A DNA stretch of 64,000 bases, from positions 4,160-68,159 of the forward strand of contig DATNCQ010000099.1 in NCBI GenBank assembly GCA_035571515.1, written 5' to 3'. Made by a program: the position numbers and the translations under genes. The notes below the pieces were generated by a model that saw only the letters and a list, made by a program, of their open reading frames with translations, searched no databases and had not been told where the DNA came from. How positions within the stretch are numbered: the first letter of the stretch is position 1; every line of letters begins with the position of its first letter. This document shows positions 10,001 to 18,195 of this stretch, piece by piece. This stretch comes from Gp6-AA40 sp035571515. GTDB taxonomy: Bacteria > Acidobacteriota > Vicinamibacteria > Vicinamibacterales > UBA2999.

Positions 10001-10437
10001 AGCGCGAGGATCTCCTCGTTGCGGACGACCTCGCGGATGCCGGCGCTCTGGACGTCGATGAGCGGCGCGGCGCCCTCGACGGTGACGGACTCCTCGAGCT
10101 GACCCACCGACAGCCTGGCGTTGAGGACGGGTGAGCTCCCCACCTGCAGCACGATGCCGGTCTGCACGTAGGCGCGGAATCCCGACAGCGAGACTTCGAA
10201 CCGGTACGGACCGAGCGGCAGGTTCGACAGGACGTAGGCGCCGTTCGCATCGGTGACGTCGCTGCGCACGAAGCCCGTGGAGGTCTGGGTGGCGGTAATG
10301 GTCGCACCAGGCAGCACCGCATCGCTTTCGTCGGTGATACGGCCACTGAGCTGGGCAGTCGACTGCGCCCATGCAGCGGTAGTGGTGAGCAGAATGCTCA
10401 GGAGGCCGGCCGCACAACGCTGGAGGAAACGTCGCAT
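7093..10437 (-). CDS. TonB-dependent receptor with carboxypeptidase-regulatory-like domain (subfamily B)
   Basis: The product has 1114 residues from the ATG at 10437, where AGGAGGAT provides a ribosome site; an upstream in-frame ATG is disfavoured. The signal peptide ends A-W-A-Q at about residue 25. A regulatory-like domain (about 30-110), a plug with L-P-L-N-G-R-N, and a long barrel ending V-K-Y-G-F follow. It pairs with the 1109-residue receptor at 41572, which shares the L-P-L-N-(A/G)-R motif and the general barrel plan. It stands alone, convergent with the receptor at 4021, with its own promoter. The substrate is not evident. Confidence 0.88.
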   Translation of the reverse strand: MRRFLQRCAAGLLSILLTTTAAWAQSTAQLSGRITDESDAVLPGATITATQTSTGFVRSDVTDANGAYVLSNLPLGPYRFEVSLSGFRAYVQTGIVLQVGSSPVLNARLSVGQLEESVTVEGAAPLIDVQSAGIREVVRNEEILALPLNGRNAAELVVVSGAAVQTGTAPNRAVPGGLGISVAGGLPYGVAYLLDGAMHNNPQDNLNLPFPFPDALQEFSVATSGLNAQNGMHSGAAVSAVTKSGSNRFSGNAFEFLRDHRFNSTDPFAQIGPDGKHVDDGLQRNQFGGTFGGPVVQNRLFFFGAYQGTTVRQQPAANIAWVPTPAMLAGDFTAFASPACNGGQQITLRGGFADNRIDPARFSPAALNLLKYLPTTTDPCGQMTYTLRNDSNQIQSIGRIDYQRTKDDTIFGRYMATTFTAPIPMREGDTILSLYDSASKAGLLGSDALAQSLAVGDTRVFGPNTVHSLRFAFNRSAVSRLAPATFEPHDLGIDAYAYQPDVMWIEVQGGFFAENPGPSRFVTNASQVSDDLTIVRGDHQLSFGGNVAYWRYYFQSHARSGGVWQFTGDATGRGLSDLLLGRVGRLEHGGPAILPMDQWYMGYYGQDTWRVGRHVTINGGLRWEPYFGQSVLNGAVYNFIPENFQNNVRSKVFVNAPAGLVYPGDEGFATSGRRGVHTQWLNFSPRVGLGWDVSGDGRTAVRASYGLTYDFPNAEYMLINANSPPFGNRSIIQDPPGGFDRPYAHLGGDPHPIATNRDTRYLPFGAYGAIDPDINSPRIQQWNVTVERQLGAVWQVAATYLGSHTDRLWNQVAVNPGVFLGLGPCTLQGVSYPTCSNPANLNARRVFTLSGENPAAAALIGNLDLHSDIGIQNYRGLKLSFQRRAAAGLSMSGNYTVSRCFGDPSFQTGGFPQIANGYTDPAHPEFDRGYCDQDRRHIGVFLAGAQAPQRAGGLANAVLSDWRVSGILTARSGRPVNVIAGQDRSLSGIQNQRVNQVLDNPYGSKQTPNDWLNPAAFALPALGTLGNFQRNSLRAPGYWSIDLAVSRLIGFGATRKLELRAETFNLLNTFNWGPPTLAQGGDRTHTNFSSGAFGRITSMEGTPRIMQFGVKYGF

Positions 10438-10507
10438 CACATCCTCCTCTTCGGATGACAGCAGGTGACTAGGAGTAGTGCAACGGAAACACGGCGTGGT
10501 GGCGGGG

Positions 10508-10535
10508 AGTATATGCCCGGCGCGGCCCCGGTCAA
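10508..10535 (-). promoter_or_regulatory. Sigma-70 promoter for the receptor gene at 7093
   Basis: Reading on the minus strand, TTGACC (10530-10535) and TATACT (10508-10513) are separated by 16 bases. The leader to the ATG is about 65 bases long. This is one of the cleaner promoter matches in the window. Confidence 0.65.
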
Positions 10536-10569
10536 TACCGGAAATCACTACGAGAAAAACGAATGACGG

Positions 10570-11166
10570 CTAATTCCCGGCGTCGGCGAGCGCCTGTTCG
10601 TAGTCGTCCCGCGTATTGACGTTGCGCAGGGTGCGCAACCCGGGATCGGCGGTCAACTGCGCCGGGGCCACCCGGCGCGTGTTGACCGCCTCGAAGAGAA
10701 ACGCCGGCCGCAGCCGATCCTGCGCGAGCAGATCCTCGACGTGCGGCAGCGTCGCGCGCCGGTAGACCGCTGACAGCGGGTGCGCGAACCCTTCGTTCTC
10801 GATGACGGCGACGTCATAGCCGTCCGCCAGGTCGAGCATCTGCCGCACGAAGCCGGGCACGAGCAGCGGCACGTCGCAACTGGTGACGTACGCCGCCTCG
10901 ACGTCCGCGGGCAGCGCCTTCAGCCCCGCGCGCAGCCCCTCGAGCGGGCCGCGCGCCTCGCGCTCGTCGCGCGTGACGATGACGTTCGGCGGCAGGTCCG
11001 GCAGCTGCTGATCGGCGGCAGCGACGACGACGATCGGCGAGACGACAGTTTCGAGCAGCCTGACGACACGCTGCAGCATGGTCTCGGGACCGAACGGCAG
11101 CATCGCCTTCGAGGTGCCCATCCGCGTCGACTTCCCGCCGCAGAGAACAATCGCCCCGGCATTCAT
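10570..11166 (-). CDS. mobA: Molybdenum cofactor guanylyltransferase MobA
   Basis: This 198-residue nucleotidyltransferase transfers GMP from GTP to molybdopterin cofactor to give the guanine dinucleotide form used by formate dehydrogenases. The signature L-C-G-G-K-S-T-R-M-G-x-x-K lies at the N-terminus, and S-C-D-V-P, the metal-binding aspartate block, is central. The ATG at 11166 is preferred; a further upstream ATG at 11190 lies inside the AT-rich hairpin. It follows the formate dehydrogenase alpha gene on the same strand, separated by that hairpin, which fits its role in maturing that enzyme. The length is normal for MobA (about 190-200). Confidence 0.88.
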   Translation of the reverse strand: MNAGAIVLCGGKSTRMGTSKAMLPFGPETMLQRVVRLLETVVSPIVVVAAADQQLPDLPPNVIVTRDEREARGPLEGLRAGLKALPADVEAAYVTSCDVPLLVPGFVRQMLDLADGYDVAVIENEGFAHPLSAVYRRATLPHVEDLLAQDRLRPAFLFEAVNTRRVAPAQLTADPGLRTLRNVNTRDDYEQALADAGN

Positions 11167-11178
11167 GGCTACAGGTAG

Positions 11179-11303
11179 TTCAAAATGCAAAATTCAAAAT
11201 GCAAACCGTGCTCGCTTCGAAACCACTGGGTGAAAGGCGCCGCGACATTCACTCCGCCGGTTATACGCACATACGGTTTGCAATTTGCATTTTGAATTTT
11301 GCC
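11179..11303. repeat. AT-rich long hairpin, copy 1, between mobA and fdhA
   Basis: The left arm (11179-11210) is built from 7-mers like AAAATGC and AAAATTC. The right arm (about 11273-11303) is its reverse complement, ending in AATTTTGC directly before the fdhA stop codon. The ~60-base middle contains a GC-rich imperfect inner repeat (GGTGAA to TTCAC). A homologous copy, arms and middle, is at 16229-16355. The AT-rich arms stand out sharply from the surrounding high-GC DNA. Confidence 0.9.
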
Positions 11304-14138
11304 TTACTGGCTCGCGTCTGGCTCCCGCGCGAGCACTGTCTTCCCCGCGAGTAGCGTCCCGCCGCCAAAGCTCAGACGCTCGGGCACGGGGCCGCCTGGC
11401 GTCGCCTTCACCGCGCAGTACTTGAATTCCGGGATCTTGCCGAACGGATCGAGCACCGGGTTGGTGAGCCTGTTCGCCGCCGCCTCGTAGTAGCAGAACG
11501 GGACGAACACCGCCCCGCGCGGCATCCCGTCGTCCGCGCGCGCGTAGAGCGAGATGCTGCCGCGCCGGGAGGCGATCGTCAGGATGTCGCCAGGCGTGAC
11601 GCCCAGGAGCTCGAGGTCGAGCGGGTGCACCGACGCGACCGGTTCCGGCTCGATGGAGTCGAGCGCGGCGGCACGACGGGTCATCGCACCGGTATGCCAG
11701 TGCTCGAGCTGACGGCCGGTGATGAGCACCAGCGGATAGTCCGCGTCGGGACGCTCGGCGGCCGGAATGAGATCGGCCGGCACGAACGTGCCGCGGCCGC
11801 TCGGGGTGGGGAAGCGATCGACGAACACGACCGGCTCGCCGGGGTCGCCTTCCTTCGCACACGGATACGTCACGGAGGATTCGCGTTCGAGGCGCTCCCA
11901 CGTGATGCCGGCGATGGAGTCCATGCAGGTGCGCATCTCGGCGAAGACCTCGCGCGGGTGCGTGTACCTCCAATCGAGTCCCAGGCGCCGCGCCAATTCA
12001 TTCAGCAGCCAGAAGTCCTCCTTGGCATCGCCGGGCGGCTCGATCGCCTTCCGTCCGAGCTGCACCATGCGATCCGTGTTGGTGACGGTGCCGACCTTCT
12101 CGGGCCACGCGGTTGCGGCCAGCACGACATCGGCGAGGTAGGCGGTCTCGGTGAGGAAGATGTCCTGCACGACGAGATGATCGAGTGCGGCGAGCGCCTC
12201 GCGCGCGTGATCGACGTCCGGGTCGGACATCGCCGGGTTCTCGCCCATGATGTACATCCCGCGGATATCGTGTTTCTTTGCCGCGTTCATGATCTCGACG
12301 ACCGTCAACCCGGGATCCGGATCGAGCGTGGTCTTCCACAGCGTCTCGAAGCGCTGCCGCGCCTGCGGCGCGTTCACGCGCTGATAGTCGGGGTAGAACA
12401 TCGGGATCAGCCCCGAGTCGGACGCTCCCTGCACGTTGTTCTGGCCGCGCAGCGGGTGCAGGCCGGTTCCCGGCCTGCCGATCTGGCCGGTCGAGAGCGC
12501 GAGCGCGATGAGGCAGCGCGCGTTGTCCGTGCCGTGCACGTGCTGGGAAATGCCCATGCCCCAGAAGATCATCGAGCCCTTTGACGAGGCGTAGAGTCGT
12601 GCGACGCGGCGGATGGTCTCGGCATCGATGCCGCAGATCGGCGCCATCGCTTCCGGCGAGAACCTGCGCACGTTCTCGACGAGCGCCTCGTAACCCGACG
12701 TGCGATCGCGCACGAACGCGCTGTCCACGAGGCCTTCCTCGACGATGACGTGGAGGAGCGAGTTGAGGAGCGCAACGTCGGTGTCGGGGTTGAACTGCAG
12801 GTAATAGGTGGCGTGCCGCGACAGGTCGCTGCGGCGCGGGTCGGCCACGATCAGCGTCGCGCCGCGCTTCACGGCGTTCTTCATCCAGGTCGCCGCCACT
12901 GGATGGTTCATGGTCGGGTTCGCGCCGATGACGAACAGCAGGTCGGCGTTGGCGACGTCGCGCACCTGGTTCGACACGGCGCCGGAGTTGATCCCTTCCA
13001 TCAGCGCCGCGACGCTCGACGCGTGGCACAGACGCGTGCAGTGATCGACGTTGTTGGAGCCGAAGCCGGTGCGCACCAGCTTCTGAAAGAGGTACGCCTC
13101 CTCGTTGGTCCCCTTCGCCGAGCCGAAACCGGCAAGCGCCCGCTTGCCATACGTATCGCGCGCATCCCGCAGGCCGCGGGCCGCGACATCGAGCGCTTCC
13201 TCCCACGTCGCCTCGCGGAAGACGTCGCTCCACCTCTCGGGATCGACGGTGAAGTCCTTGTGCTTCGGGATGCCGGGCTTGCGGATCAGCGGCCTGGTGA
13301 GGCGATGCCGGTGCTGGACGTAGTCGAACCCGTAGCGGCCCTTCACGCACAGGCGGCTCGAGTTGGCGGGACCGTCGTTCCCCTGCACGAACAGGATGCG
13401 GTTGTCCCTGACGTGATACGTGAGCTGACAGCCGACGCCGCAGTACGGGCACACCGAGTCCACCGTCTTTTGTGCCTGCACCGTCGCGACACCGCGCGCC
13501 GGCGTCAGCGCGCCGGTCGGACACGCCTGGACGCACTCACCGCAGGCCACGCATGTGGAGTTGCCCATCGGGTCGTCGAGGTCGAACACGATCTTCGAGT
13601 GCCCTCCGCGGAACGCATAGCCGATGACGTCGTTGACCTGCTCCTCGCGGCACGCGCGCACGCACCGCGTGCACTGGATGCAGGCGTCGAGATGGACGTC
13701 GATGGCGGGATGCGAAACGTCCTCCGCCGGCTGCCTTCGCGCGCGAAACCGCGGCTTGCCGACCGCCATCTTCTTCGCCCAGAGATCGAGCTCCGAATTC
13801 AGCGTGTAGACGGTCTCGGGAACGTCCGACAGCAGCAGCTCGATCGACATCTTCTGGCTGGTGACGGCACGCGCGCTGTTGGTCGTCACCTCCATCCCCG
13901 CTTTCGGGTAGCGGCAGCACGACGGCGCCAGCACGCGCTCGCCCTTGATCTCGACCATGCACGTGCGGCAGTTGCCGTCCGCGCGCATGCCCTCCATGTA
14001 GCAGAGGCGTGGGATCTCGATGCCGTGCTCGCTCGCGACCTGCAGGATCGTCTGGTCGTCCCGGGTGACGAGCGTCTTCCCGTTGAGCGTGAAGGTCACC
14101 AGCGCCGGCGCGAGCGGCGCGGTTGTCTGGTGCATCAT
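11304..14138 (-). CDS. fdhA: Formate dehydrogenase alpha subunit, cysteine type, with NuoG-like N-terminal Fe-S domain
   Basis: This 944-residue molybdenum (or tungsten) bis-MGD enzyme oxidises formate to CO2. Visible modules are a 2Fe-2S ferredoxin domain (C46, C57, C60, C74), two 4Fe-4S motifs (C153/156/159/163 and C196/199/202/206) and the catalytic-domain 4Fe-4S site (C230, C233, C237, C264). The active site reads C-T-R-L-C-H, with C371 where selenocysteine occurs in FdhF. The C-terminal MGD-binding domain contains L-I-T-G-R and H-W-H-T-G. Two adjacent ATGs open the gene, and the first overlaps the fdhB stop (ATGA). With the NuoE/F-type partner it should form a soluble NAD+-linked formate dehydrogenase. 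No FdhD is in view. Confidence 0.93.
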   Translation of the reverse strand: MMHQTTAPLAPALVTFTLNGKTLVTRDDQTILQVASEHGIEIPRLCYMEGMRADGNCRTCMVEIKGERVLAPSCCRYPKAGMEVTTNSARAVTSQKMSIELLLSDVPETVYTLNSELDLWAKKMAVGKPRFRARRQPAEDVSHPAIDVHLDACIQCTRCVRACREEQVNDVIGYAFRGGHSKIVFDLDDPMGNSTCVACGECVQACPTGALTPARGVATVQAQKTVDSVCPYCGVGCQLTYHVRDNRILFVQGNDGPANSSRLCVKGRYGFDYVQHRHRLTRPLIRKPGIPKHKDFTVDPERWSDVFREATWEEALDVAARGLRDARDTYGKRALAGFGSAKGTNEEAYLFQKLVRTGFGSNNVDHCTRLCHASSVAALMEGINSGAVSNQVRDVANADLLFVIGANPTMNHPVAATWMKNAVKRGATLIVADPRRSDLSRHATYYLQFNPDTDVALLNSLLHVIVEEGLVDSAFVRDRTSGYEALVENVRRFSPEAMAPICGIDAETIRRVARLYASSKGSMIFWGMGISQHVHGTDNARCLIALALSTGQIGRPGTGLHPLRGQNNVQGASDSGLIPMFYPDYQRVNAPQARQRFETLWKTTLDPDPGLTVVEIMNAAKKHDIRGMYIMGENPAMSDPDVDHAREALAALDHLVVQDIFLTETAYLADVVLAATAWPEKVGTVTNTDRMVQLGRKAIEPPGDAKEDFWLLNELARRLGLDWRYTHPREVFAEMRTCMDSIAGITWERLERESSVTYPCAKEGDPGEPVVFVDRFPTPSGRGTFVPADLIPAAERPDADYPLVLITGRQLEHWHTGAMTRRAAALDSIEPEPVASVHPLDLELLGVTPGDILTIASRRGSISLYARADDGMPRGAVFVPFCYYEAAANRLTNPVLDPFGKIPEFKYCAVKATPGGPVPERLSFGGGTLLAGKTVLAREPDASQ

Positions 14139-15838
14139 TCGATTTCACCCGGAAAATACTTCAGCACCGAGAGCACGGGATTCGGCGCCGCCTGACCGAG
14201 CCCGCAGATCGACGCGTCCGCCATCGCCTGCGACAACTCCTGCAGCAGCGGCTTGTCCCAGCGGCGGTCGTGCATCAGGTCGAATGCCTTCTGCGTGCCG
14301 ACGCGGCACGGCGTGCACTGGCCGCACGATTCGTCCGCGAAGAACTTCATCACGTTGCGGGCCGCGGCCGCCGCCGTGTCCTTGTCGGAGAGCACGACGA
14401 TCGCAGCGGAGCCGATGAAGCAGCCGTACGGCGTCAGCGTGTCGAAGTCGAGCGGGACGTTCGCCATCGAGGCCGGCAAGATGCCGCCGGAAGCGCCGCC
14501 CGGGAGATAGCCGTAGAGCGTGTGCCCATCCAGCATGCCGCCGCAGTATTCATCAATGAGCTCGAGCAGCGTGATGCCCGCGGGCGCGACGTGAACGCCC
14601 GGCCGCTTGACGCGGCCGCTCACCGAGAAGGAGCGCAGCCCCTTGCGGCCGTTGCGTCCGTGGCCGGCAAACCAGCCCGGTCCCTTTTCGACGATGTCGC
14701 GCACCCAGTGCAGCGTCTCCATGTTGTGCTCGAGGGTGGGGCGGCCGAACAGCCCGACCTGCGCAACGTACGGCGGACGAAGGCGCGGCTCGCCGCGCCG
14801 CCCCTCGATCGACTCGATCATCGCCGACTCTTCGCCGCAGATGTAAGCGCCCGCGCCGCGGCGAAGGTGGAACTGCGGAATCCTGGACGGCGGGTTCTCG
14901 CGAAGGCTGGCGAGCTCGCGCTCGAGGATGGCTCGGCAGCCGTGATACTCGTCGCGCAGGTAGATATAGATGTCATCGATACCGACCGCCCACGCCGCCA
15001 CGAGGGCGCCCTCCAGGAAGCGGTGCGGATCGCGCTCGAGGTAATACCGGTCCTTGAACGTGCCGGGCTCGCCCTCGTCGATGTTGATCGCCATCAGGCG
15101 CGGCGCCGGTTCCGCCGCGACGATCTTCCACTTGCGTCCGGTGGGGAAGCCCGCGCCGCCGAGGCCGCGAAGCCCGGAGTCTTCCATCAGCGCGATGACG
15201 TCCGCCGCCGTTCGTTCGCCGCTGGCGCACGATGCGGCAAGCGCGTAGCCGCCGTCCGCGCGATACGCCTGGTAATCGATGCGGGCTGGCGTCACGAGCA
15301 CGTCGGACGAGGGATGCGTGACGGCCCCGGCCCGGACGAGCGCGGCAACCTTGTCCACGGTCGCGTGCGGCACCGGATTCTGGCCGACGACCGCCACGGG
15401 TGCCGTTTCGCATCGCCCGACGCATGGCGCATGCAGCACGCGCACGTCCGTGCCGAGCGTCGCCGGCAGGGTCTTCAGCAGCTCCTGCGATCCCGCGAGC
15501 TCACAGGCAATCGAATCGCAAACCCGCACCGTGATGGCGGGAGGCCGCGCGTCGCCGTCTTTCACCACGTCGAAGTGGTGATAGAAGGTCGCCACCTCGT
15601 ACACCTCGGCCATCGCCATCTTCATCTCGGCGGCAAGCGCCACCAGGTGCGCGGCGGACAGGCAGCCGAAGCGGTCCTGGATAAGGTGCAGGTACTCGAT
15701 CAGCAGGTCGCGGCGGCGTGGAGCATCGCCGAGCAGCGAGATTACGTCTTCCCGCGCCCGGGGATCGACGGGTCGACCCTTGGGTGTGGCGCGAACGCCT
15801 GACCGCTTGCCTTTTCCGGGGGATCTCTCCGACTTCAT
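14135..15838 (-). CDS. fdhB: Formate dehydrogenase NADH-linked subunit: NuoE-NuoF fusion
   Basis: The 567-residue product joins a NuoE-like thioredoxin-fold 2Fe-2S domain (about 25-170; C107, C112, C139, C143) to a NuoF-like flavoprotein (about 190-567). The latter has the glycine-rich G-L-G-G-A-G-F-P-T-G NADH/FMN motif, G-A-G-A-Y-I-C-G-E-E-S and a C-terminal 4Fe-4S motif E-S-C-G-Q-C-T-P-C. It passes electrons from the alpha subunit to NAD+. In many NAD-dependent formate dehydrogenases these are two genes (gamma and beta); here they are one. The ATG at 15838 was chosen because upstream in-frame sequence runs through moaD and the second hairpin. A four-base overlap with fdhA shows a tight operon. 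Confidence 0.9.
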   Translation of the reverse strand: MKSERSPGKGKRSGVRATPKGRPVDPRAREDVISLLGDAPRRRDLLIEYLHLIQDRFGCLSAAHLVALAAEMKMAMAEVYEVATFYHHFDVVKDGDARPPAITVRVCDSIACELAGSQELLKTLPATLGTDVRVLHAPCVGRCETAPVAVVGQNPVPHATVDKVAALVRAGAVTHPSSDVLVTPARIDYQAYRADGGYALAASCASGERTAADVIALMEDSGLRGLGGAGFPTGRKWKIVAAEPAPRLMAINIDEGEPGTFKDRYYLERDPHRFLEGALVAAWAVGIDDIYIYLRDEYHGCRAILERELASLRENPPSRIPQFHLRRGAGAYICGEESAMIESIEGRRGEPRLRPPYVAQVGLFGRPTLEHNMETLHWVRDIVEKGPGWFAGHGRNGRKGLRSFSVSGRVKRPGVHVAPAGITLLELIDEYCGGMLDGHTLYGYLPGGASGGILPASMANVPLDFDTLTPYGCFIGSAAIVVLSDKDTAAAAARNVMKFFADESCGQCTPCRVGTQKAFDLMHDRRWDKPLLQELSQAMADASICGLGQAAPNPVLSVLKYFPGEIE

Positions 15839-15957
15839 GGCTGGGCGCTCCGTTGTCGCGCCCAGCGAAACCTTGTTCGACGGGCTGTCGTGCGAATCAG
15901 TACACCAGTTGAGACGCGCCAGTAGGAAAGGGGCATGGGACCGTCTAAAGTTACACC

Positions 15958-16212
15958 ATGCACGTCGAATTCCTGGGCATCCCGCGCGAGCGCGCCGGCC
16001 TGTCGGAGGTCGAAATTGACGCCGGGACGCTCGGCGAGGCGCTGGCGGTGCTGGCGGCCAGGTTCCCCGCGCTGCGGGAATTGATGACTGCGGGCGGGCT
16101 CCACGCGTCGATCGCCGCAAATCTGAACGGGGACGAGTTCGTGAGCGATCCGCACACGGCGCTGGCCGCCGGCGACCGCCTGCTGCTCCTGTCCGCGGAC
16201 GCCGGGGGATAA
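15958..16212 (+). CDS. moaD: MoaD/ThiS-family sulfur carrier
   Basis: This 84-residue beta-grasp protein ends in D-A-G-G, the C-terminal Gly-Gly that is adenylated and thiocarboxylated to donate sulfur to molybdopterin. L-L-L-L-S-A-D-A-G-G closely matches MoaD tails. It is divergent from fdhB (120-base gap) and precedes the aldehyde:ferredoxin oxidoreductase gene, so it may be dedicated to the pterin cofactor of these two enzymes. A TAAAGT hexamer ends six bases before the ATG, consistent with a leaderless mRNA. A ThiS or tungsten-specific MoaD-like assignment remains possible. Confidence 0.82.
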   Translation: MHVEFLGIPRERAGLSEVEIDAGTLGEALAVLAARFPALRELMTAGGLHASIAANLNGDEFVSDPHTALAAGDRLLLLSADAGG

Positions 16213-16228
16213 GCGGCCGGCGCAGGTA

Positions 16229-16355
16229 ATTCAAGATGCAAAATGCAAGATGCCAACCGTGCTTGCCTGTAACTGGCGGGGTGAACGCCGCGGCGACTTT
16301 CACCCACTTGTCCCGAAGCGCGCGCGGTTTGCATTTTGAATTTTGCATGTTGCAT
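16229..16355. repeat. AT-rich long hairpin, copy 2, between moaD and aor
   Basis: The arms at 16229-16259 and about 16324-16355 are built from ATGCAAA/AAGATGC-type 7-mers. The middle keeps the GTGAA...GCCGCGGCGACTTTCAC pattern of copy 1 at 11179. The pair therefore represents one mobile or replicated sequence family rather than chance AT richness. It ends six bases before the aor start and may affect its transcription. Confidence 0.9.
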
Positions 16356-16361
16356 TGACAT

Positions 16362-18098
16362 ATGCCCCCCGGATACCACGGCTGCTATCTCCGCATCGAC
16401 GTCTCGACCGGCCGCGCCGAACGCGTGCCGCTAGGCGACGCGCTGCTGCGACGGTACATCGGCGGTAGCGGCCTCGGCACTCGACTCCTCATCGATGAAG
16501 GGGGCGCCGTTGCCGATCCGCTCTCCCCGGATGCCCCTCTCGTCTTCGCCTTCAGCCCGCTGGTCGGCACGCCGCTGACGACATCCGCGAAATTTGCCGT
16601 CGTCAGCCGCAGCCCGCTGACGGACCGCATCAACGACTCGCTGGCCGGCAGCGGCTTCGTGCTCGCGGGCAAACGCTGCGGCTGCGACGCCATCGTCATC
16701 GTCGGGCGTGCGAGCACGCTCTCGCTGGTCGTGATCGACGATGGCGAGGTCCGGCTCGAGTCCGCGGAGGACCTGCGCGGCAACTCGTGTCCGGTGACCG
16801 AGGAGAAGGTGCGGGCCAGGCTCGGTGCCGATTTCCGGATTGCATCGATCGGGCCGGCGGGGGAGCGCGGCGTCCGCTACGCGACGATCTCGCACGACCG
16901 CCGGCACGCCGGCCGCGGCGGTTCCGGCGCCGTCCTCGGCGCGAAGAACATCAAGGCCGTGGCGGTGCGCGGCACGCAGCGATGTGAGTGGGCCGATCCC
17001 GACGCGCTCGTCGAGTTGAGCCGCGACCTGTCGCAGCGATCTTTCGGCCCCGCGACCGCCAAGTATCGTGAGCTGGGAACCGCGACGAACCTGCTCACTC
17101 TCAATCGGTTCGGTGCGTTACCGACGCGCAATTTTCAACGCGGCACCTTCGCGCAGGCGCCGAACCTGTCGCCGGCGGAGCTGGGCGCCGCCTATCCACG
17201 GGCGCGTGCGAGCTGCGTTGCGTGCACGATTGGGTGCGAGCACCTCTACGAAGTGAACGACAGGGGAGTGCGCCTCGAGTACGAGAGCCTCTTCGCGCTC
17301 GGGTCGCTGTGCGGTGTCGGCGATGGCGGCGCGGTGCTGCGCGCCTCGCAGCGGTGCGACGAGCTCGGCATCGACACCATCAGCACCGGCGGGACCATCG
17401 CGTTCGCGATGGAATGCGTGGAGCGCGGTCTGCTCGACGCCCCGTGGCTCGCCTTCGGCAGCGGCGACGCCGTGTTACAGGCGATCGAGCTGATCGGGGA
17501 GCGTGAGGGCATCGGTCAACTGCTGGCCGAAGGCAGCCGCCGCGCCGCGGTGGCCATCGGTCACGGCAGCCTCGCGTTCGCGCCGCAGGTGAAGGGGCTC
17601 GAGATTCCCGGCTACGAGCCGCGCGCGCTGCAGACGATGGCGCTCGGGTTCGCGGTGGGGGCGCGCGGCGCGGATCACAACCGCAGCGGCGCCTACGAGG
17701 TGGATTTCTCGGACAAGGTGGACCGCCGGCACGCGACCATCGATTCGGTCCGCCACGCGATCGAGACCGAAGACAAATCGGCGCTGATGGATTCGCTGAT
17801 CCTGTGCAAGTTCCTGCGCGGCGTGTTCACGGACTTCCATGCCGAAGCCGCGAGCATGCTGGCGCACGTGACGGGCTGGCAGGTGACCGCCGACGAACTC
17901 CGCGCGACCGCGCGCCGCATCGTCGGGGCGAAGCGCGAGTTCAACCTGCTTGCGGGATGGACACCGGAAGAGGACACCCTGCCGGAGCGCTTCCTCGACG
18001 CGCCGCTCCCCGGCGATCCCGCCGCCGTGTTGACGCGGGATCGTCTCGAGGAGCTTGTAGCGGAATACTACCGGCAGCGAGCGTGGACCAACAGCTGA
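16362..18098 (+). CDS. aor: Tungsten-type aldehyde:ferredoxin oxidoreductase
   Basis: This 578-residue AOR-family protein would oxidise aldehydes to acids (or reduce acids) with a pterin-bound metal and one 4Fe-4S cluster. The N-terminal domain has Y-I-G-G-S-G-L-G-T and G-K-R-C-G-C-D. The cluster ligands are C285, C288, C292 and distant C482 (S-L-I-L-C-K-F). G-A-R-G-A-D-H-N near 433 matches the AOR domain. The length is slightly below the ~600 residues of hyperthermophile enzymes. No dedicated electron-transfer subunit gene follows, unlike the Aromatoleum AOR. The adjacent moaD and formate dehydrogenase genes fit a shared Mo/W cofactor supply. Confidence 0.9.
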   Translation: MPPGYHGCYLRIDVSTGRAERVPLGDALLRRYIGGSGLGTRLLIDEGGAVADPLSPDAPLVFAFSPLVGTPLTTSAKFAVVSRSPLTDRINDSLAGSGFVLAGKRCGCDAIVIVGRASTLSLVVIDDGEVRLESAEDLRGNSCPVTEEKVRARLGADFRIASIGPAGERGVRYATISHDRRHAGRGGSGAVLGAKNIKAVAVRGTQRCEWADPDALVELSRDLSQRSFGPATAKYRELGTATNLLTLNRFGALPTRNFQRGTFAQAPNLSPAELGAAYPRARASCVACTIGCEHLYEVNDRGVRLEYESLFALGSLCGVGDGGAVLRASQRCDELGIDTISTGGTIAFAMECVERGLLDAPWLAFGSGDAVLQAIELIGEREGIGQLLAEGSRRAAVAIGHGSLAFAPQVKGLEIPGYEPRALQTMALGFAVGARGADHNRSGAYEVDFSDKVDRRHATIDSVRHAIETEDKSALMDSLILCKFLRGVFTDFHAEAASMLAHVTGWQVTADELRATARRIVGAKREFNLLAGWTPEEDTLPERFLDAPLPGDPAAVLTRDRLEELVAEYYRQRAWTNS

Positions 18099-18195
18099 TT
18101 GCCAGCGGTTCCACTGCGAGCCACCGCGAGCCTCGCTCCGTGTGTAAATCACCGTGGTGCGCGCTTTGCGTGCGCGCGGACGCCGGAGGAGCAGC

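Noticed and set aside
11179..11303. Possible molybdenum-cofactor riboswitch next to fdhA/mobA
   Set aside because: It lies at the 3' end of fdhA, is a simple long hairpin with tandem-repeat arms, and a second copy has the same arms; no riboswitch core was recognised.
13020..13040. Selenocysteine in the formate dehydrogenase active site
   Set aside because: The codon at the active-site position is a cysteine codon and the frame has no internal TGA.
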